From: Sphingomonas sp. FARSPH
GTDB lineage: Bacteria; Pseudomonadota; Alphaproteobacteria; Sphingomonadales; Sphingomonadaceae
DNA length: 64,000 nt
Assembly: GCF_003355005.1 (NCBI RefSeq)
Contig: NZ_CP029985.1
Span: 248,001 to 312,000, forward strand
Direction: 5' to 3'
Shown here in pieces: positions 35,033 to 45,870 of the stretch. Position 1 is the first letter of the stretch. Each line of letters opens with the position of its first letter. The notes beneath the pieces are model-generated. The model saw only the letters and a list, made by a program, of their open reading frames with translations. It was not told the origin of the DNA and made no database searches. The position numbers and the translations under genes are program-made.

Positions 35033-35783
35033 CGCGCCCCTCGAACATCACGTCGCCGTCGCGCTTCAGGAAACGCTGCCCGCAATCGACGTACAGCGTC
35101 TGCCCCGTGACGCTGCGTGCGCCGAGCAGATAGACGACGCCCTCCGCCACCGCCGCTGCGCCGACCGGATGGCGCAGCAGGTTCTGGCTGGCGACCGCCT
35201 CGAATTCGGCGTCGCTCTGGTCGCCGCTCTTCAGCGTCAGCCCCGGCGCGACCGCGTTGACGCGCACCCGCGGGCTCAGCGCCTGCGCGAGCATCGTCGT
35301 CGCGCCGGCGAGCGCGTATTTGCTCATTGAATAAGAAAAGAAATCGGGGTTGGGGTTGGCGAGTTTCTGGTCGAGCAGGTTGACCACCGCCCCCTCCTCT
35401 CCATCGTCCTGCGCCGCGAGGGCCGCGGCAAGGATCGCGGGCGCGAGCGCGTTGACCGCGTAAAGCTGCGCCGCCAGCTTGGCATCGATCGCCGCCGGCG
35501 CGTCGAACGCGAAGCGCGACGCGCTGTTGACCAGGGCCGCGATCGGGCCGCCGGCCGCGGCGCGCGCACGCGCGAACAAGTCGGGCAACGCCGCGGTGTC
35601 GGCCAGATCGCCCTGCACCATCGCACCGCCCAGTTCATCGGCCAGGGCAGCCGCCGCATCCGCCGATCCGCCATAGTGGATCAACGGGCGCCAGCCCGCC
35701 GCCGCGCAGCCGCGCGCGATCGCCGCGCCCAGCCGCTTGCCGCCGCCGGTCACCAACACCCAGCCGCGCGCATGCGTAGTCAC
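35025..35783 (-). CDS. Short-chain dehydrogenase, pteridine/dihydromonapterin reductase-like
   Basis: A 252-residue NADPH-type SDR. The cofactor motif VTGGGKRLGAAIA has the KR pair typical of pteridine reductases. LVNSASRF, SYSMSKYALAGAT (catalytic YxxxK) and VNAVAPGLTL are in place. Between folE and folB, overlapping both (ATGA with folE), it most likely reduces a pterin in a FolM-like role, possibly supplying tetrahydrofolate or tetrahydromonapterin. Specificity is inferred from context. Confidence 0.8.
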   Translation of the reverse strand: MTTHARGWVLVTGGGKRLGAAIARGCAAAGWRPLIHYGGSADAAAALADELGGAMVQGDLADTAALPDLFARARAAAGGPIAALVNSASRFAFDAPAAIDAKLAAQLYAVNALAPAILAAALAAQDDGEEGAVVNLLDQKLANPNPDFFSYSMSKYALAGATTMLAQALSPRVRVNAVAPGLTLKSGDQSDAEFEAVASQNLLRHPVGAAAVAEGVVYLLGARSVTGQTLYVDCGQRFLKRDGDVMFEGRDG

Positions 35784-36409
35784 GCGCGCGACAGGCCCAT
35801 CAGTGCCAGCACCTCCTTGCGGCTGCGCTCGTCCTCACGGAACACGCCCATCATCCGGCTCGTCACCATCGACACGCCGGGGGTGCGCACGCCGCGCGCG
35901 GTCATGCAGGCATGGCTCGCCTCGATCACCACGGCGACGCCCTGCGGCTTCAGATGCGTCCAGATACAGTCGGCGACCTCCGCGGTCAGCCGCTCCTGCA
36001 CCTGCAACCGCCGCGCGAAGGCGTGCAGCACGCGCGCCAGCTTGCTGATGCCGACGACATGGTCTTTGGGCAGATAGGCGATGTGCGCCTTGCCGATGAT
36101 CGGCGCCATGTGATGTTCGCAATGCGACTGGAACGGGATGTCACGCAGCAGCACGATCTCGTCGTAGCCGCCGACCTCCTCGAACACGCGCGACAGGTGA
36201 TGCGCGGGATCGTCGCCATAGCCGGCACAATATTCGCGCCACGCCTTGGCGACGCGGCGCGGCGTGTCGATCAGCCCCTCGCGCGTCGGATCGTCGCCCG
36301 CCCAGCGGATCAGCGTGCGGATCGCCTCCGCAACGTCGGCCGGAATCGCGTCGGCGGGCGCCGCGGCCACCAGATCGCCGTCCTCCGGCGCTGCTCCGGT
36401 GTCGGTCAT
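35780..36409 (-). CDS. folE: GTP cyclohydrolase I
   Basis: Opens GTP to dihydroneopterin triphosphate, first step of folate synthesis. It is 209 residues. SHCEHHMAPIIGKAHIAYLP carries zinc and substrate residues (Cys, His, His) and ASHACMTARG supplies the other zinc Cys; LQVQERLT and MRGV-like RGVRTPG motifs are present. Of two candidate ATGs I chose 36409, nine bases after AAGGAA; 36430 would add seven residues. First gene of the folE-SDR-folB operon. Confidence 0.95.
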   Translation of the reverse strand: MTDTGAAPEDGDLVAAAPADAIPADVAEAIRTLIRWAGDDPTREGLIDTPRRVAKAWREYCAGYGDDPAHHLSRVFEEVGGYDEIVLLRDIPFQSHCEHHMAPIIGKAHIAYLPKDHVVGISKLARVLHAFARRLQVQERLTAEVADCIWTHLKPQGVAVVIEASHACMTARGVRTPGVSMVTSRMMGVFREDERSRKEVLALMGLSRA

Positions 36410-36643
36410 AACGTTCGTCTTTCCTTGCATCTGCGCCAGCCGGCGCGAATGCCGGAAACGCGACAATAGTGACGGTGCGGCAACGGTTCCATAGCCTCTT
36501 CGGGCAACCGACCTATACGTCACCGTCCTGACCCATATTGCTTGACCGGGCCCGCCGACGGTCCCACCATGGGCTCCAGGGAAAAGGTTCCGCATCGCGG
36601 GCAGAGCAGACCGGCGAGCGGCCCTTGATGGAGGGGTGCCACC

Positions 36644-39595
36644 GTGACGAAATGCCGCCTGCTTGCCGCGACCGCCTGTATCCTGCTACCGGCGCTGCCC
36701 GCCACTGCACAGACCACCGACCCCGCACAGGAAGCGCCAGCCGCGCAAGGCGCTGCGCCCGCCGACGCCAGCCTCGGCGACATCATCGTCACCGCGCAGC
36801 GTCAGTCGCAGCGTTTGCAGGACGTGCCGATCGCGGTCAGCGCCTTCACCGCCGACGCGCTGCAAAAGCAGCAGATCGTCAACCCGACCGCGCTGCAACA
36901 GACCTTGCCCTCGGTCACCTTCACCAAGACCGGCTTCACCACGTCCAGCTTCACGATCCGCGGCATCGGCGACCTGTGCGTCGGCACGTCGTGCGACACT
37001 GCGACCGGCATCCACATCAACGACATGCCGCTGACGACGACGCGGCTGTTCGAGACGGAATTCTTCGACCTTCAGCGGATCGAGGTGCTGCGCGGGCCGC
37101 AGGGCACGCTGTTCGGCCGCAACGCGACGTCGGGCGTGGTGAACTTCATCACCGCCAAGCCCGATCTCACCGGCATCCACGCCGCAGGGGAGTTCGAATA
37201 CGGCAATTACGATTCGAAACGGGTGCAGGGCATGTTCAACCTGCCGTTCAGCGACACATTGGGGATCCGGGTCGCCGGCACCTATCTGAAGCGCGACGGC
37301 TACACGCTCAACACCTATGACAACCAGCGGATCGACGACCGCGACCTCTATGCGGTGCGCGGCACTTTGTCCTGGGCGCCGTCCAGCGACACGCGCATCG
37401 ACCTGATCGGCTATTATTTCCACGAACGCGACAACCGCAGCCGCATCCAGAAGCAATTGTGCCACCGCGATCCGACCGGCGTGCTCGGCTGCCTGCCCGA
37501 CACGAAGGGGTTCGAGACGACCAACGGCCTCTCGACGCTCGCCGCGGTGCTGACCTCGAGCGAATTCTTCACGCTCAACAATCCCGTGCTCGGCCGCTTC
37601 GCGCTACAGAGCCTTTACGGCACCGATCCCTATGCCGGGGTCGTCAACCCTACCGACGTGCGCACCGTCCGCGTCGACTATACCCCGACCTATTTCGCCG
37701 AAGAGGAGCAATATACCGCCAAGATCTTTCATGATTTCGGCCGCGTGAACTTCAACTTTACCGGTGGCTACGCGCGCAACACCGTCGACAGCACGGTCGA
37801 CTACAATCTCGCTGTCGAAGGGTCGCTCGCCAGCAACCCGGGCCTTGCCGCGCTCAACGCGCTGGGCCGCGCGGGCAGTCCGTTCGCCTTCCTCAACGGC
37901 GTGCGCCAGACGCTGATCCCCAACGGTCCGGCGGGCGGCGTCTGCCAGTCGGCGGCCGACCCCAACAATCTGGGCGTCTACGGCGGGGCGAGCATCGGCT
38001 GTTATCCGCAGAGCCTCGATTTCGACCGCTCGCGCATCACCAGCCGCCAGATTTCCGCCGAAGCGCATATCGACAGCAGCTTCGATGGCCCCTTCAATTT
38101 CCTCCTCGGCGGAATTTATCTCGATAACCGCAGCAGAAACAACGATTATTTCGTCAACGCCTTTGGCCTCGACTATGCCTCCGGCATCCTTGGCGCCGCC
38201 TCGTCCGCGGCGACACCCGGCGTCGCGGGCAATACGTTTCTCGCATCGCCCTTCTACCGCAACGACACCCCCTATTTCCGGCTGAAGTCCTGGGGCGTGT
38301 TCGGCGAAACCTATTTCGCGGTGAGCGATCGCGCCAAGCTGACACTCGGCCTGCGCTACAATCACGACGACAAATACGTGCAGGCGCGCAATCTGACGCT
38401 CAACGTGCTGACGCCGTACAACGCGACCAGCATCACCGGCGGCCTCAATTATGCGACGACTGATTTCGACCCGACCACCGCGGGCGTGCAGGATTATGCG
38501 GTTCGCCAGGTCGCATTCGGGCGGCTGACCGGACGCGCGGTGTTCGACTTCAAGGTCACGCCCGACAATCTGCTCTACGCCTCTTATTCGCGCGGCTACA
38601 AATCGGGCGGCATCAACCCACCGCTGCCTGCGACCTTCACCGTGCCGCAAGCGTTCGCGCCCGAACAGGTCGACGCATTCGAAATCGGGTCGAAGAACAG
38701 CTTCGGCCAAGGCGCGTTGCGCCTAAACGTCACGGGTTTCTACTACAAGTACAAGGGGTTGCAGCTCAGCCGCATCGTCGCGCGCACCGCCGTCAACGAC
38801 AATGTCGATGCCAATATCTACGGCCTGGAGGCGGAGGCGATCGTCAGCCCCACCCCGCGCTTGGTCGTCAACCTGACCATGAGCGCGCTGAAGACCGAGA
38901 TTACCGGCGACAAACAGCTGATCAACCCGCGCCTGCCGTCGGGCGGCCGCACCGACACGGTGATCATAAAGGACATCACCAACGCGTCGAACTGCGTCGT
39001 CATTCCCAACGCGGGCGGCGCGGCGGCGGCAAACGGCTATGTCGCCGCGGTCAACAGCGCGATCGGCCTGCGCGCGCCAACCGCGATCCCGGGCACCGGC
39101 ACGACCGGCGCGTTCGGTGTCTGCTCGGCGCTCATGGCATCCGCGGCCAATCCCTCGGCACCGCTGCGCGCCCTGTTCGGCGTACCGACCGGCGCACTGC
39201 CCTTCACCGTCACCGACGGCGTCGGCGTCACGCTCAGCGGCAACAAGCTCCCGCAGGCGCCTACCTACAAATTCGCGGTCGGCGCGCAATATACGATCCC
39301 CTTTGCCAACGGCTGGTCGGTCGTGCCGCGTGCGGACCTGAATTACACCGGCAATTTCTATGCGAGCGTGTTCAACATGAACATCGATCGTGTTCCCGGC
39401 TACGAGGTCGTCAACGCGCAGGTCCAGGTCAATGCGCCCGGCGACCGTTTCTACCTGCGCGGGTTCGTCCAGAATCTGGCGAACGATAACGCGATCACCG
39501 GACAGGGGGTCGGCGACCAGTCGTCGGGGCTGTACACCAACATCTTCACGATCGAACCGCGCCGTTACGGCCTCGCCGCCGGCTTCAGGTTCTGA
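36644..39595 (+). CDS. TonB-dependent outer-membrane receptor
   Basis: A 983-residue receptor importing an unknown substrate across the outer membrane. The GTG start has GGAGG nine bases upstream. A signal peptide (LLAATACILLPALPATAQ) is followed by a TonB-box-like DIIVTAQR and a plug with IEVLRGPQGTLFGRNATSGVVN, typical of the large FecA/catechol-like receptors of sphingomonads. Many beta-strand repeats follow, and the chain ends in aromatic AAGFRF, the outer-membrane assembly signal. It stands alone; no partner transport gene tells the substrate. Confidence 0.93.
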   Translation: MTKCRLLAATACILLPALPATAQTTDPAQEAPAAQGAAPADASLGDIIVTAQRQSQRLQDVPIAVSAFTADALQKQQIVNPTALQQTLPSVTFTKTGFTTSSFTIRGIGDLCVGTSCDTATGIHINDMPLTTTRLFETEFFDLQRIEVLRGPQGTLFGRNATSGVVNFITAKPDLTGIHAAGEFEYGNYDSKRVQGMFNLPFSDTLGIRVAGTYLKRDGYTLNTYDNQRIDDRDLYAVRGTLSWAPSSDTRIDLIGYYFHERDNRSRIQKQLCHRDPTGVLGCLPDTKGFETTNGLSTLAAVLTSSEFFTLNNPVLGRFALQSLYGTDPYAGVVNPTDVRTVRVDYTPTYFAEEEQYTAKIFHDFGRVNFNFTGGYARNTVDSTVDYNLAVEGSLASNPGLAALNALGRAGSPFAFLNGVRQTLIPNGPAGGVCQSAADPNNLGVYGGASIGCYPQSLDFDRSRITSRQISAEAHIDSSFDGPFNFLLGGIYLDNRSRNNDYFVNAFGLDYASGILGAASSAATPGVAGNTFLASPFYRNDTPYFRLKSWGVFGETYFAVSDRAKLTLGLRYNHDDKYVQARNLTLNVLTPYNATSITGGLNYATTDFDPTTAGVQDYAVRQVAFGRLTGRAVFDFKVTPDNLLYASYSRGYKSGGINPPLPATFTVPQAFAPEQVDAFEIGSKNSFGQGALRLNVTGFYYKYKGLQLSRIVARTAVNDNVDANIYGLEAEAIVSPTPRLVVNLTMSALKTEITGDKQLINPRLPSGGRTDTVIIKDITNASNCVVIPNAGGAAAANGYVAAVNSAIGLRAPTAIPGTGTTGAFGVCSALMASAANPSAPLRALFGVPTGALPFTVTDGVGVTLSGNKLPQAPTYKFAVGAQYTIPFANGWSVVPRADLNYTGNFYASVFNMNIDRVPGYEVVNAQVQVNAPGDRFYLRGFVQNLANDNAITGQGVGDQSSGLYTNIFTIEPRRYGLAAGFRF

Positions 39596-39668
39596 TGCCG
39601 CGGTCGGGGGCGACGCAACCCGCCGCCCCCTCATGCGCTGTGCTCCTACCCAACAGGAGGCAAGGATC

Positions 39669-39875
39669 ATGGCAGCGAACCTCAAGGCCGGCGACGACGT
39701 GACGTGGAAAAGCCACGGCGGCACCGCCCACGGCACGGTCCAGAAGAAGGTGACGAAAGACACCAAGATCAAGGATCACGTCGTGCGCGCATCGAAGGAC
39801 GAGCCGCAGTTCATCGTAAAGAGTGACAACGGCGGAAAGGCGGCGCACAAGGCGGGAGCGCTCAAGAAGGCGTGA
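39669..39875 (+). CDS. DUF2945 (TUDOR-like) small protein
   Basis: A 68-residue basic protein. LKAGDDVTWKSHGGTAHGTV, then VRASKDEPQFIVKSDNGGKAAHK, match the DUF2945/hypervirulence-associated TUDOR-domain family, small SH3-like proteins of unknown role. AGGAGG lies ten bases before the ATG. It is followed 45 bases later by the SWIB gene; both products are small, basic and possibly chromatin-related. Confidence 0.8.
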   Translation: MAANLKAGDDVTWKSHGGTAHGTVQKKVTKDTKIKDHVVRASKDEPQFIVKSDNGGKAAHKAGALKKA

Positions 39876-39920
39876 ATCGCTCCGCCCGGCGATGGACCGG
39901 GCGAAACAGGAAGGAATGCG

Positions 39921-40181
39921 ATGGCTACGACTACCAAGACCGGCGGCATCCACGCCCCCGTTCAGCCCTCGGCCGAACTCGGCGCCGTCGTCGGCAACGA
40001 GAAGCTGCCGCGCAGCCAAGTGATCAGCAAGGTTTGGGAATACATCAAGTCCAACAACCTGCAGAACCCTGAGAACAAGCGCGAGATTCTCGCCGACGAC
40101 AAGCTCAAGAAGGTGTTCGGCAAGGACAAGGTCACGATGTTCGAGATGAACAAGTACATCTCGCAGCACGTCAAGGCCTAA
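39921..40181 (+). CDS. SWIB/MDM2-domain protein
   Basis: An 86-residue protein that is nearly all SWIB/MDM2 fold: KLPRSQVISKVWEYIKSNNL, NPENKREILADDKLKKVFG and VTMFEMNKYISQHV. In eukaryotes the fold is a chromatin-remodelling module; bacterial versions are short and of unclear function, in Chlamydia linked to topoisomerase. AGGAAGG precedes the ATG. Probably cotranscribed with the TUDOR-like gene. Confidence 0.9.
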   Translation: MATTTKTGGIHAPVQPSAELGAVVGNEKLPRSQVISKVWEYIKSNNLQNPENKREILADDKLKKVFGKDKVTMFEMNKYISQHVKA

Positions 40182-40199
40182 GCCGCCCGCGCGTTTTTC

Positions 40200-40250
40200 C
40201 GGAGGATACGGCGGCATGGTCCGTCGCATCCTCCGGAAGCAACGGCATCG
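40200..40250. repeat. Inverted repeat after the SWIB gene
   Basis: TCCGGAGGATACGG and its partner with CGTCGCATCCTCCGGA form a stem of ten outer base pairs with weaker inner pairing. It may end the plus-strand unit, but the T-run (TTTTT) precedes rather than follows the stem, so termination is doubtful. Confidence 0.5.
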
Positions 40251-40295
40251 CACGCATCGCGCAGCCCGCCTACCCGCGCTGCACGGGTTCCCTGA

Positions 40296-40508
40296 TCAGG
40301 CGCGCTCCGACTTGCGCGGGCCGAGAAACGGCATGGCGATGGTCGAGGCGATGATCATCATCGCGCCCGCCAACACGTACATCCAGAACGAAATCGGCTT
40401 TGCCGACATCTCACCTGCCCCGATCGTTGCGTGAAGCAGCACCATCGCCGCCCCGATCGCAAATCCCACACAAAAGCCGCGTAGCGGCGCGTTCATACTC
40501 AGCCCCAT
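40296..40508 (-). CDS. Small two-helix membrane protein
   Basis: Unrecognised 70-residue protein with two hydrophobic helices (GFCVGFAIGAAMVLLHATIG and FWMYVLAGAMMIIASTIAM) and a basic tail (GPRKSERA). An internal ATG at 40496 is a possible start with GGGG upstream. Composition and helix pattern favour a real membrane protein over a chance frame, but the ribosome-binding site is poor. Confidence 0.5.
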   Translation of the reverse strand: MGLSMNAPLRGFCVGFAIGAAMVLLHATIGAGEMSAKPISFWMYVLAGAMMIIASTIAMPFLGPRKSERA

Positions 40509-40853
40509 ATGGCGATATCGGTCGTCGCGAAAGCATTAGCTGCGCTTTGTTGCACCCGATTTTCACGCGCACTTGGGTCGCACGCCTCGCAGGGCATCGT
40601 CGATGCGGCGAGAATCAGCACGAAGGCCCGCGAACGCCACACCGGTTTGGAAGATGGGCAGGCCCCCTGCGACGGACAAGTGGCGGATACGAATGGGAAT
40701 AGGGTGCCGCGACGGGATCGTGTGACGAGCACGAAACTGCAAGGCCCGTCGCGACATGCTCATAACGCATCGGAAACGCTTTTCGTCCAGCCCCGCGGCG
40801 CGCTTCGTCGAATTCCGGTCGTGCGCCCGCCCGAGCCGTCCTCGCCCTCTCGC
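40509..40853. other. Gene-less stretch between small membrane protein and peptide transporter
   Basis: About 345 bases. I see no convincing gene, tRNA or strong hairpin; the open frames crossing it are antisense continuations without ribosome-binding sites. It may hold the promoter of the small membrane protein gene and decayed sequence. Confidence 0.45.
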
Positions 40854-42245
40854 CTAGGCCGCGGCGCGCTCGTCGATCAGGATGCGCCCGAAAGCCAGCT
40901 TGATCAGCACGAACGCCGCGCCCGCGCCGAGCACCAGCGCGACGTGCAGCCCCCAAAAGGCCAGCGGCGGCATCTTGTTGAGAAAGCCGCCGATCACCCC
41001 CACCCCGAGGTTGGCGAGAAACAGGAACAGGTAATAGACGCCGATCATCGTGCCCGCGAATTGCGGCGGAGAGGCGCGCGAATAAAGCGCCAGGCTGACC
41101 GGGAAGACGTTCGAAAAGCCGATGCCATTGATGAAGTGGATCGCGACCGCGACCCACAGGCTGACCTTGATGCCCGTGGCCGCCTCGTGCCGGGCCGAAA
41201 CCGCGACGATGACGAACGCCGCCGCCGATATGACGCAGCCGATCGCCAGCTTGACGATCTCGTCCGGCTCGCGGAACCGCGTCGCATACCAGCGCCAGAA
41301 GGCGACGACGCCGATCAGCGATGCGACCGATGCCACCGCGTCGAGCGAGGCGAGGAACGTCGTCGGCAGGCGCACCCCCAACAGCTGGAAATCGTAGGCG
41401 CCGTTCGCCCAGACGAGATAGGCGTTGTACAATTCCTGGTTGCCGAGCGCGCTGATCGCGAGAACCGGAATCATCGCGACGAGCAGGATGAGCGCCTGCT
41501 TCTGCCGGCGCGTCATCGGCGGCGTGGGCGCGACATCCGCGCGCGCGGCGACCGGCACGCTGTCGTCCGGCAAATACCTCTGCCCCGCCAGATAGATACC
41601 AAGGCCGATCAGCATGCCGACGCCCGCCGCGCCGAAGCCCCAATGCCACCCCACCTTCTCGCCCAGCGTCCCGCACACCAACGGTGCGATGATGACGCCC
41701 GCGTTGATGCCGATGAAATAGATCTGGAACGCGTCGGCCCGGCGATTGTCCTCCGGCGCGTAAAGCGCGCCGACCTGGCTGGCGATGTTGCCCTTGAAGC
41801 AGCCGACGCCGAGCACGAGCAGCAGGAGCGCGAACAGGAACGTCACGTCGAACGCCATCAGGAAATGGCCCGCGGCCATCAGCAACGCACCCAGGATCAC
41901 CGTACGCCGCTTGCCGAGCACGCGGTCCGCAAGCAGCCCGCCGAAGATCGGCGTCAGATAGACCGCACTCGTGTACAGGCCGAAGATCGCCGACGACAGC
42001 GCGATGATGTCGAGCGTCCCCGCGCTGTCGAGCAAGGCGCGGAACGGCCCGAACAGCGCGATCCGCCCGACGCGCGGCGGCAACAGCAGCGCCTGCGTCA
42101 GATACAGCACCAGCAACGTCTGCATGCCGTAATAGCTGAACCGCTCCCACGCCTCCGCGAAGGCGAGGTAGAACAGCCCGACGGGATGGCCCAGCCATTC
42201 GCGCGCGCCGGCCGAACCGGACACCGCCCGCCCCTCTCCATCCAT
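40854..42245 (-). CDS. POT-family proton-dependent peptide transporter
   Basis: A 463-residue MFS protein with about 12-14 membrane helices importing di/tripeptides with protons. AEAWERFSYYGMQTLLVLYL holds the conserved ERFSYYG (ExxERFxYY) motif, and IFGGLLADRVLGKRRTVILG the MFS loop motif. FKGNIASQVG and FQIYFIGINAGVIIAPL match the POT signatures. The start at MDGEGRAVSG was chosen as closest to the first helix. It has no obvious partner genes. Confidence 0.88.
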   Translation of the reverse strand: MDGEGRAVSGSAGAREWLGHPVGLFYLAFAEAWERFSYYGMQTLLVLYLTQALLLPPRVGRIALFGPFRALLDSAGTLDIIALSSAIFGLYTSAVYLTPIFGGLLADRVLGKRRTVILGALLMAAGHFLMAFDVTFLFALLLLVLGVGCFKGNIASQVGALYAPEDNRRADAFQIYFIGINAGVIIAPLVCGTLGEKVGWHWGFGAAGVGMLIGLGIYLAGQRYLPDDSVPVAARADVAPTPPMTRRQKQALILLVAMIPVLAISALGNQELYNAYLVWANGAYDFQLLGVRLPTTFLASLDAVASVASLIGVVAFWRWYATRFREPDEIVKLAIGCVISAAAFVIVAVSARHEAATGIKVSLWVAVAIHFINGIGFSNVFPVSLALYSRASPPQFAGTMIGVYYLFLFLANLGVGVIGGFLNKMPPLAFWGLHVALVLGAGAAFVLIKLAFGRILIDERAAA

Positions 42246-42617
42246 AGCCCTACACTTTCCACGCTTTACGATGCGCCGCAGCCTATCGACGCGGACGCAC
42301 GCTCGCCAGTCCCGGCCATGCGTCATTCCTAGAGCCGCTTCGCGACGAAGATCTACCGTCGCCCTGAATGTCGCGAATTTCGCGGGTCGCTTCGACGGCG
42401 CACCCAAATCATCGATACAATGCCGTCCAGTTTACGGTGATTTCCCCTTCTTCGTCCGGCAACTTAGCCTTGACCCTCCCGCGGCGCACGTCCGCCAAGA
42501 TGTCTTCCATCTCGAACAGCAATGCCCGCCCTTTCACGAGCCCGAGCGCTGCCCCGCCCCCCCTTCGGCCACGCGCCGGAAGCGGCTCCTGCTTTTCCAT
42601 GAATCGGGCGAAGGGGG
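42246..42617. other. Gap between peptide transporter and thiolase genes
   Basis: About 370 bases. A minus-strand open frame from about 42600 to 42409 could encode 63 residues ending PDEEGEITVNWTALYR, which looks protein-like and acidic, but there is no good ribosome-binding site and I recognise no family. Otherwise nothing is seen. Confidence 0.3.
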
Positions 42618-43819
<1,202 letters not shown>

Positions 43820-43820
<1 letters not shown>

Positions 43821-43912
43821 CAGGCGTCCTGCTCCAGCGTGTCGATGATCTTCTGCGCCTCGGCGAAGGCTGTGTTGGCGGCGGGCACGCCCGCGTGGTT
43901 CGCGGCCTGCAT
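43820..43912 (-). CDS. 30-residue micro-ORF coupled to the thiolase gene
   Basis: Short frame beginning MQAANHAG and ending IIDTLEQDA. A strong GGAGG lies four bases before its ATG, and its TGA overlaps the thiolase ATG by one base, so ribosomes that translate it deliver to the thiolase start. The frame is also open upstream to about 44000 without a good start, so it could be the remnant of a longer gene. No family recognised. Confidence 0.45.
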
Positions 43913-44075
43913 AGCACCTCCGGCGATCCACGCGCCATCGGACGCCTGCAGCGATACGCCGCCTTGGACCACCGCTCCTCGCCCGGCTATGCGCCGCCGA
44001 TCCCGCGATGCGGCAGGGTGCGCCCGGAGCGCATCCGATCATCTGGCAACAACTATGCCTTCGTTTGATCGGGAA

Positions 44076-44160
44076 TGGTGCCCCTGGCCGGACTCGAACC
44101 AGCATGCCTTGCGGCGTTCGATTTTGAGTCGAATGCGTCTACCAATTTCGCCACAGGGGC
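44076..44160 (-). tRNA. tRNA-Leu (anticodon CAA)
   Basis: Class II tRNA of 85 bases. Acceptor GCCCCTG pairs with CAGGGGC and ACCA is encoded. The anticodon arm TTCGA-CTCAAAA-TCGAA gives CAA (reads UUG). A long variable arm precedes the T arm CTGGTTCGAGTCCGG. On the same strand as the thiolase, upstream of it. Confidence 0.95.
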
Positions 44161-44223
44161 AGCGAAGACGCGGCCGGTAGCCGATGCGGCGCAGGACGGC
44201 AAGCGGTTCGCGCGCGGCGCCCG

Positions 44224-45732
44224 TCAGTTGGTCGGCGCGCGGCGCCGGTAGCTCAGCGCTTCGGCGACGTGGAGGCGCGATACGCCCTCCGTACCCGCAA
44301 GATCGGCGATCGTGCGCGCGACGCGCAGCACGCGGGTATAGCCGCGCGCCGACATGCGCGTCGCCGCCGCCGCCTGGGCCAGCAAGGTGCGTCCCGGCGC
44401 GTCGGGCAACGCGACCGTATCGAGCAACACCCCATCCGCCTCGGCATTGGTGCGCGGCGGCTGGCCGGCATAGCGTGCGGTCTGGATCGCGCGCGCCGCC
44501 GCCACCCGCGCCGCGACCTCCGCCGATCCTTCCGCAGGCGGCGGCAGGACGAGATCGGCCGCGGTGACCGCCGCGACCTCGACATGCAGGTCGATCCGGT
44601 CGAGCAGCGGGCCGGAGACCTTCGCCTGGTAATCCGCGGCGCAGCGCGGTGCGCGCGCGCAGGCGAGGCTGGCGTCGCCGAGATGGCCGCAGCGGCACGG
44701 GTTCATCGCCGCGACCAGCTGGACGCGCGCGGGAAAGGTGACGTGGGCATTGGCGCGCGCGACGCTGACCGTGCCGGTCTCGAGCGGCTGGCGCAGCGAA
44801 TCGAGCACCGCGCGCTGGAATTCGGGCAGTTCGTCGAGGAACAGCACGCCGAGGTGCGCGAGGCTGACCTCCCCCGGCTTCACCCGCAGCCCGCCGCCGG
44901 TGAGCGCCGCCATCGACGCGCTGTGGTGCGGCGCGCGAAACGGCCGCGCGCGCGTCAGCCGCCCGCCGGTCAGCGTTCCCGCGACCGACTGGACCATCGA
45001 CACCTCCAGCGCCTCGGTCGCCTCCAGCGGCGGCAGGATACCGGGCAGGCACGCCGCCATCAGCGACTTGCCCGCGCCCGGCGGCCCGACCATCAGCAGA
45101 TTGTGTCCGCCCGCCGCCGCGATCTCCAGCGCGCGCTTGGCGACTTCCTGCCCCTTCACCTGGGCAAGGTCGGGACCGGCGAGCGGCGCGTCGACGTCGC
45201 CGGGCTGTGGCGCGGCGAGCACGCCGTGACCCTTAAAATGGTTGATCAGCGCGAGGAGGTCGGGCGCCGCCAGCACCTCGATCGATCCGGCCCAGGCGGC
45301 CTCCGCCCCCTGCGCCGCCGGGCAGATCAGCCCCGCCCCCTCCCCGCTCGCGTGCAGCGCGGCGAGCAGCACGCCGGGCGACGGCGCGATCCGTCCGTCG
45401 AGCCCGAGTTCGCCGACGACGACATAATCGGCGAGCGCCTCGACATCGACGACGCCCATCGCACCGAGCAGGCCGAGCGCGATCGGCAGGTCGAAGTGCG
45501 ACCCCTCCTTGGGCAGATCGGCAGGCGACAGGTTGACGACGATCCGCTTGGGCGGCAGCGCGAGGCCCATCGCCGCGACAGCGCCGCGCACCCGCTCGCG
45601 GCTTTCCGCCACCGCCTTGTCGGCAAGGCCGACGACATGGAATCCCGGCAATCCGGGGATCAGCTGCACCTGCACCTCGACGGCGCGCGCCTCCAGCCCC
45701 AGGTACGCCACCGTCCGAACGATCGCCGCCAT
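44224..45732 (-). CDS. YifB family Mg-chelatase-like AAA ATPase (ComM-like)
   Basis: A 502-residue protein; ComM/YifB helicases promote branch migration during natural transformation. The N-terminal Lon-protease-like domain (VEVQVQLIPGLPGFHVVGLAD) is followed by the AAA domain with GPPGAGKS and GVLFLDELPEF (Walker B) and the AAMNPCRCGHLGD zinc-like motif, then the C-terminal domain with MSARGYTRVLRVARTIADL. All family landmarks are present. It stands between tRNA-Leu and a divergent small gene. Confidence 0.92.
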   Translation of the reverse strand: MAAIVRTVAYLGLEARAVEVQVQLIPGLPGFHVVGLADKAVAESRERVRGAVAAMGLALPPKRIVVNLSPADLPKEGSHFDLPIALGLLGAMGVVDVEALADYVVVGELGLDGRIAPSPGVLLAALHASGEGAGLICPAAQGAEAAWAGSIEVLAAPDLLALINHFKGHGVLAAPQPGDVDAPLAGPDLAQVKGQEVAKRALEIAAAGGHNLLMVGPPGAGKSLMAACLPGILPPLEATEALEVSMVQSVAGTLTGGRLTRARPFRAPHHSASMAALTGGGLRVKPGEVSLAHLGVLFLDELPEFQRAVLDSLRQPLETGTVSVARANAHVTFPARVQLVAAMNPCRCGHLGDASLACARAPRCAADYQAKVSGPLLDRIDLHVEVAAVTAADLVLPPPAEGSAEVAARVAAARAIQTARYAGQPPRTNAEADGVLLDTVALPDAPGRTLLAQAAAATRMSARGYTRVLRVARTIADLAGTEGVSRLHVAEALSYRRRAPTN

Positions 45733-45870
45733 GCCTTACCCCCGTCGGCATGGTTCATAACGGTTCCGCGACGGCTGCATAGCGGCAGACCGCGGCATCC
45801 TGGTTCAATGTCGAGCGATCGCTGTCCGTGACTTGCTTTTACAATACACCAACGCCAGATGGGCGCCTGC

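Noticed and set aside
42409..42600. 63-codon minus-strand gene between the peptide transporter and thiolase genes
   Set aside because: The C-terminal part looks protein-like, but there is no ribosome-binding site and no recognised family; kept only as a note on the gap.
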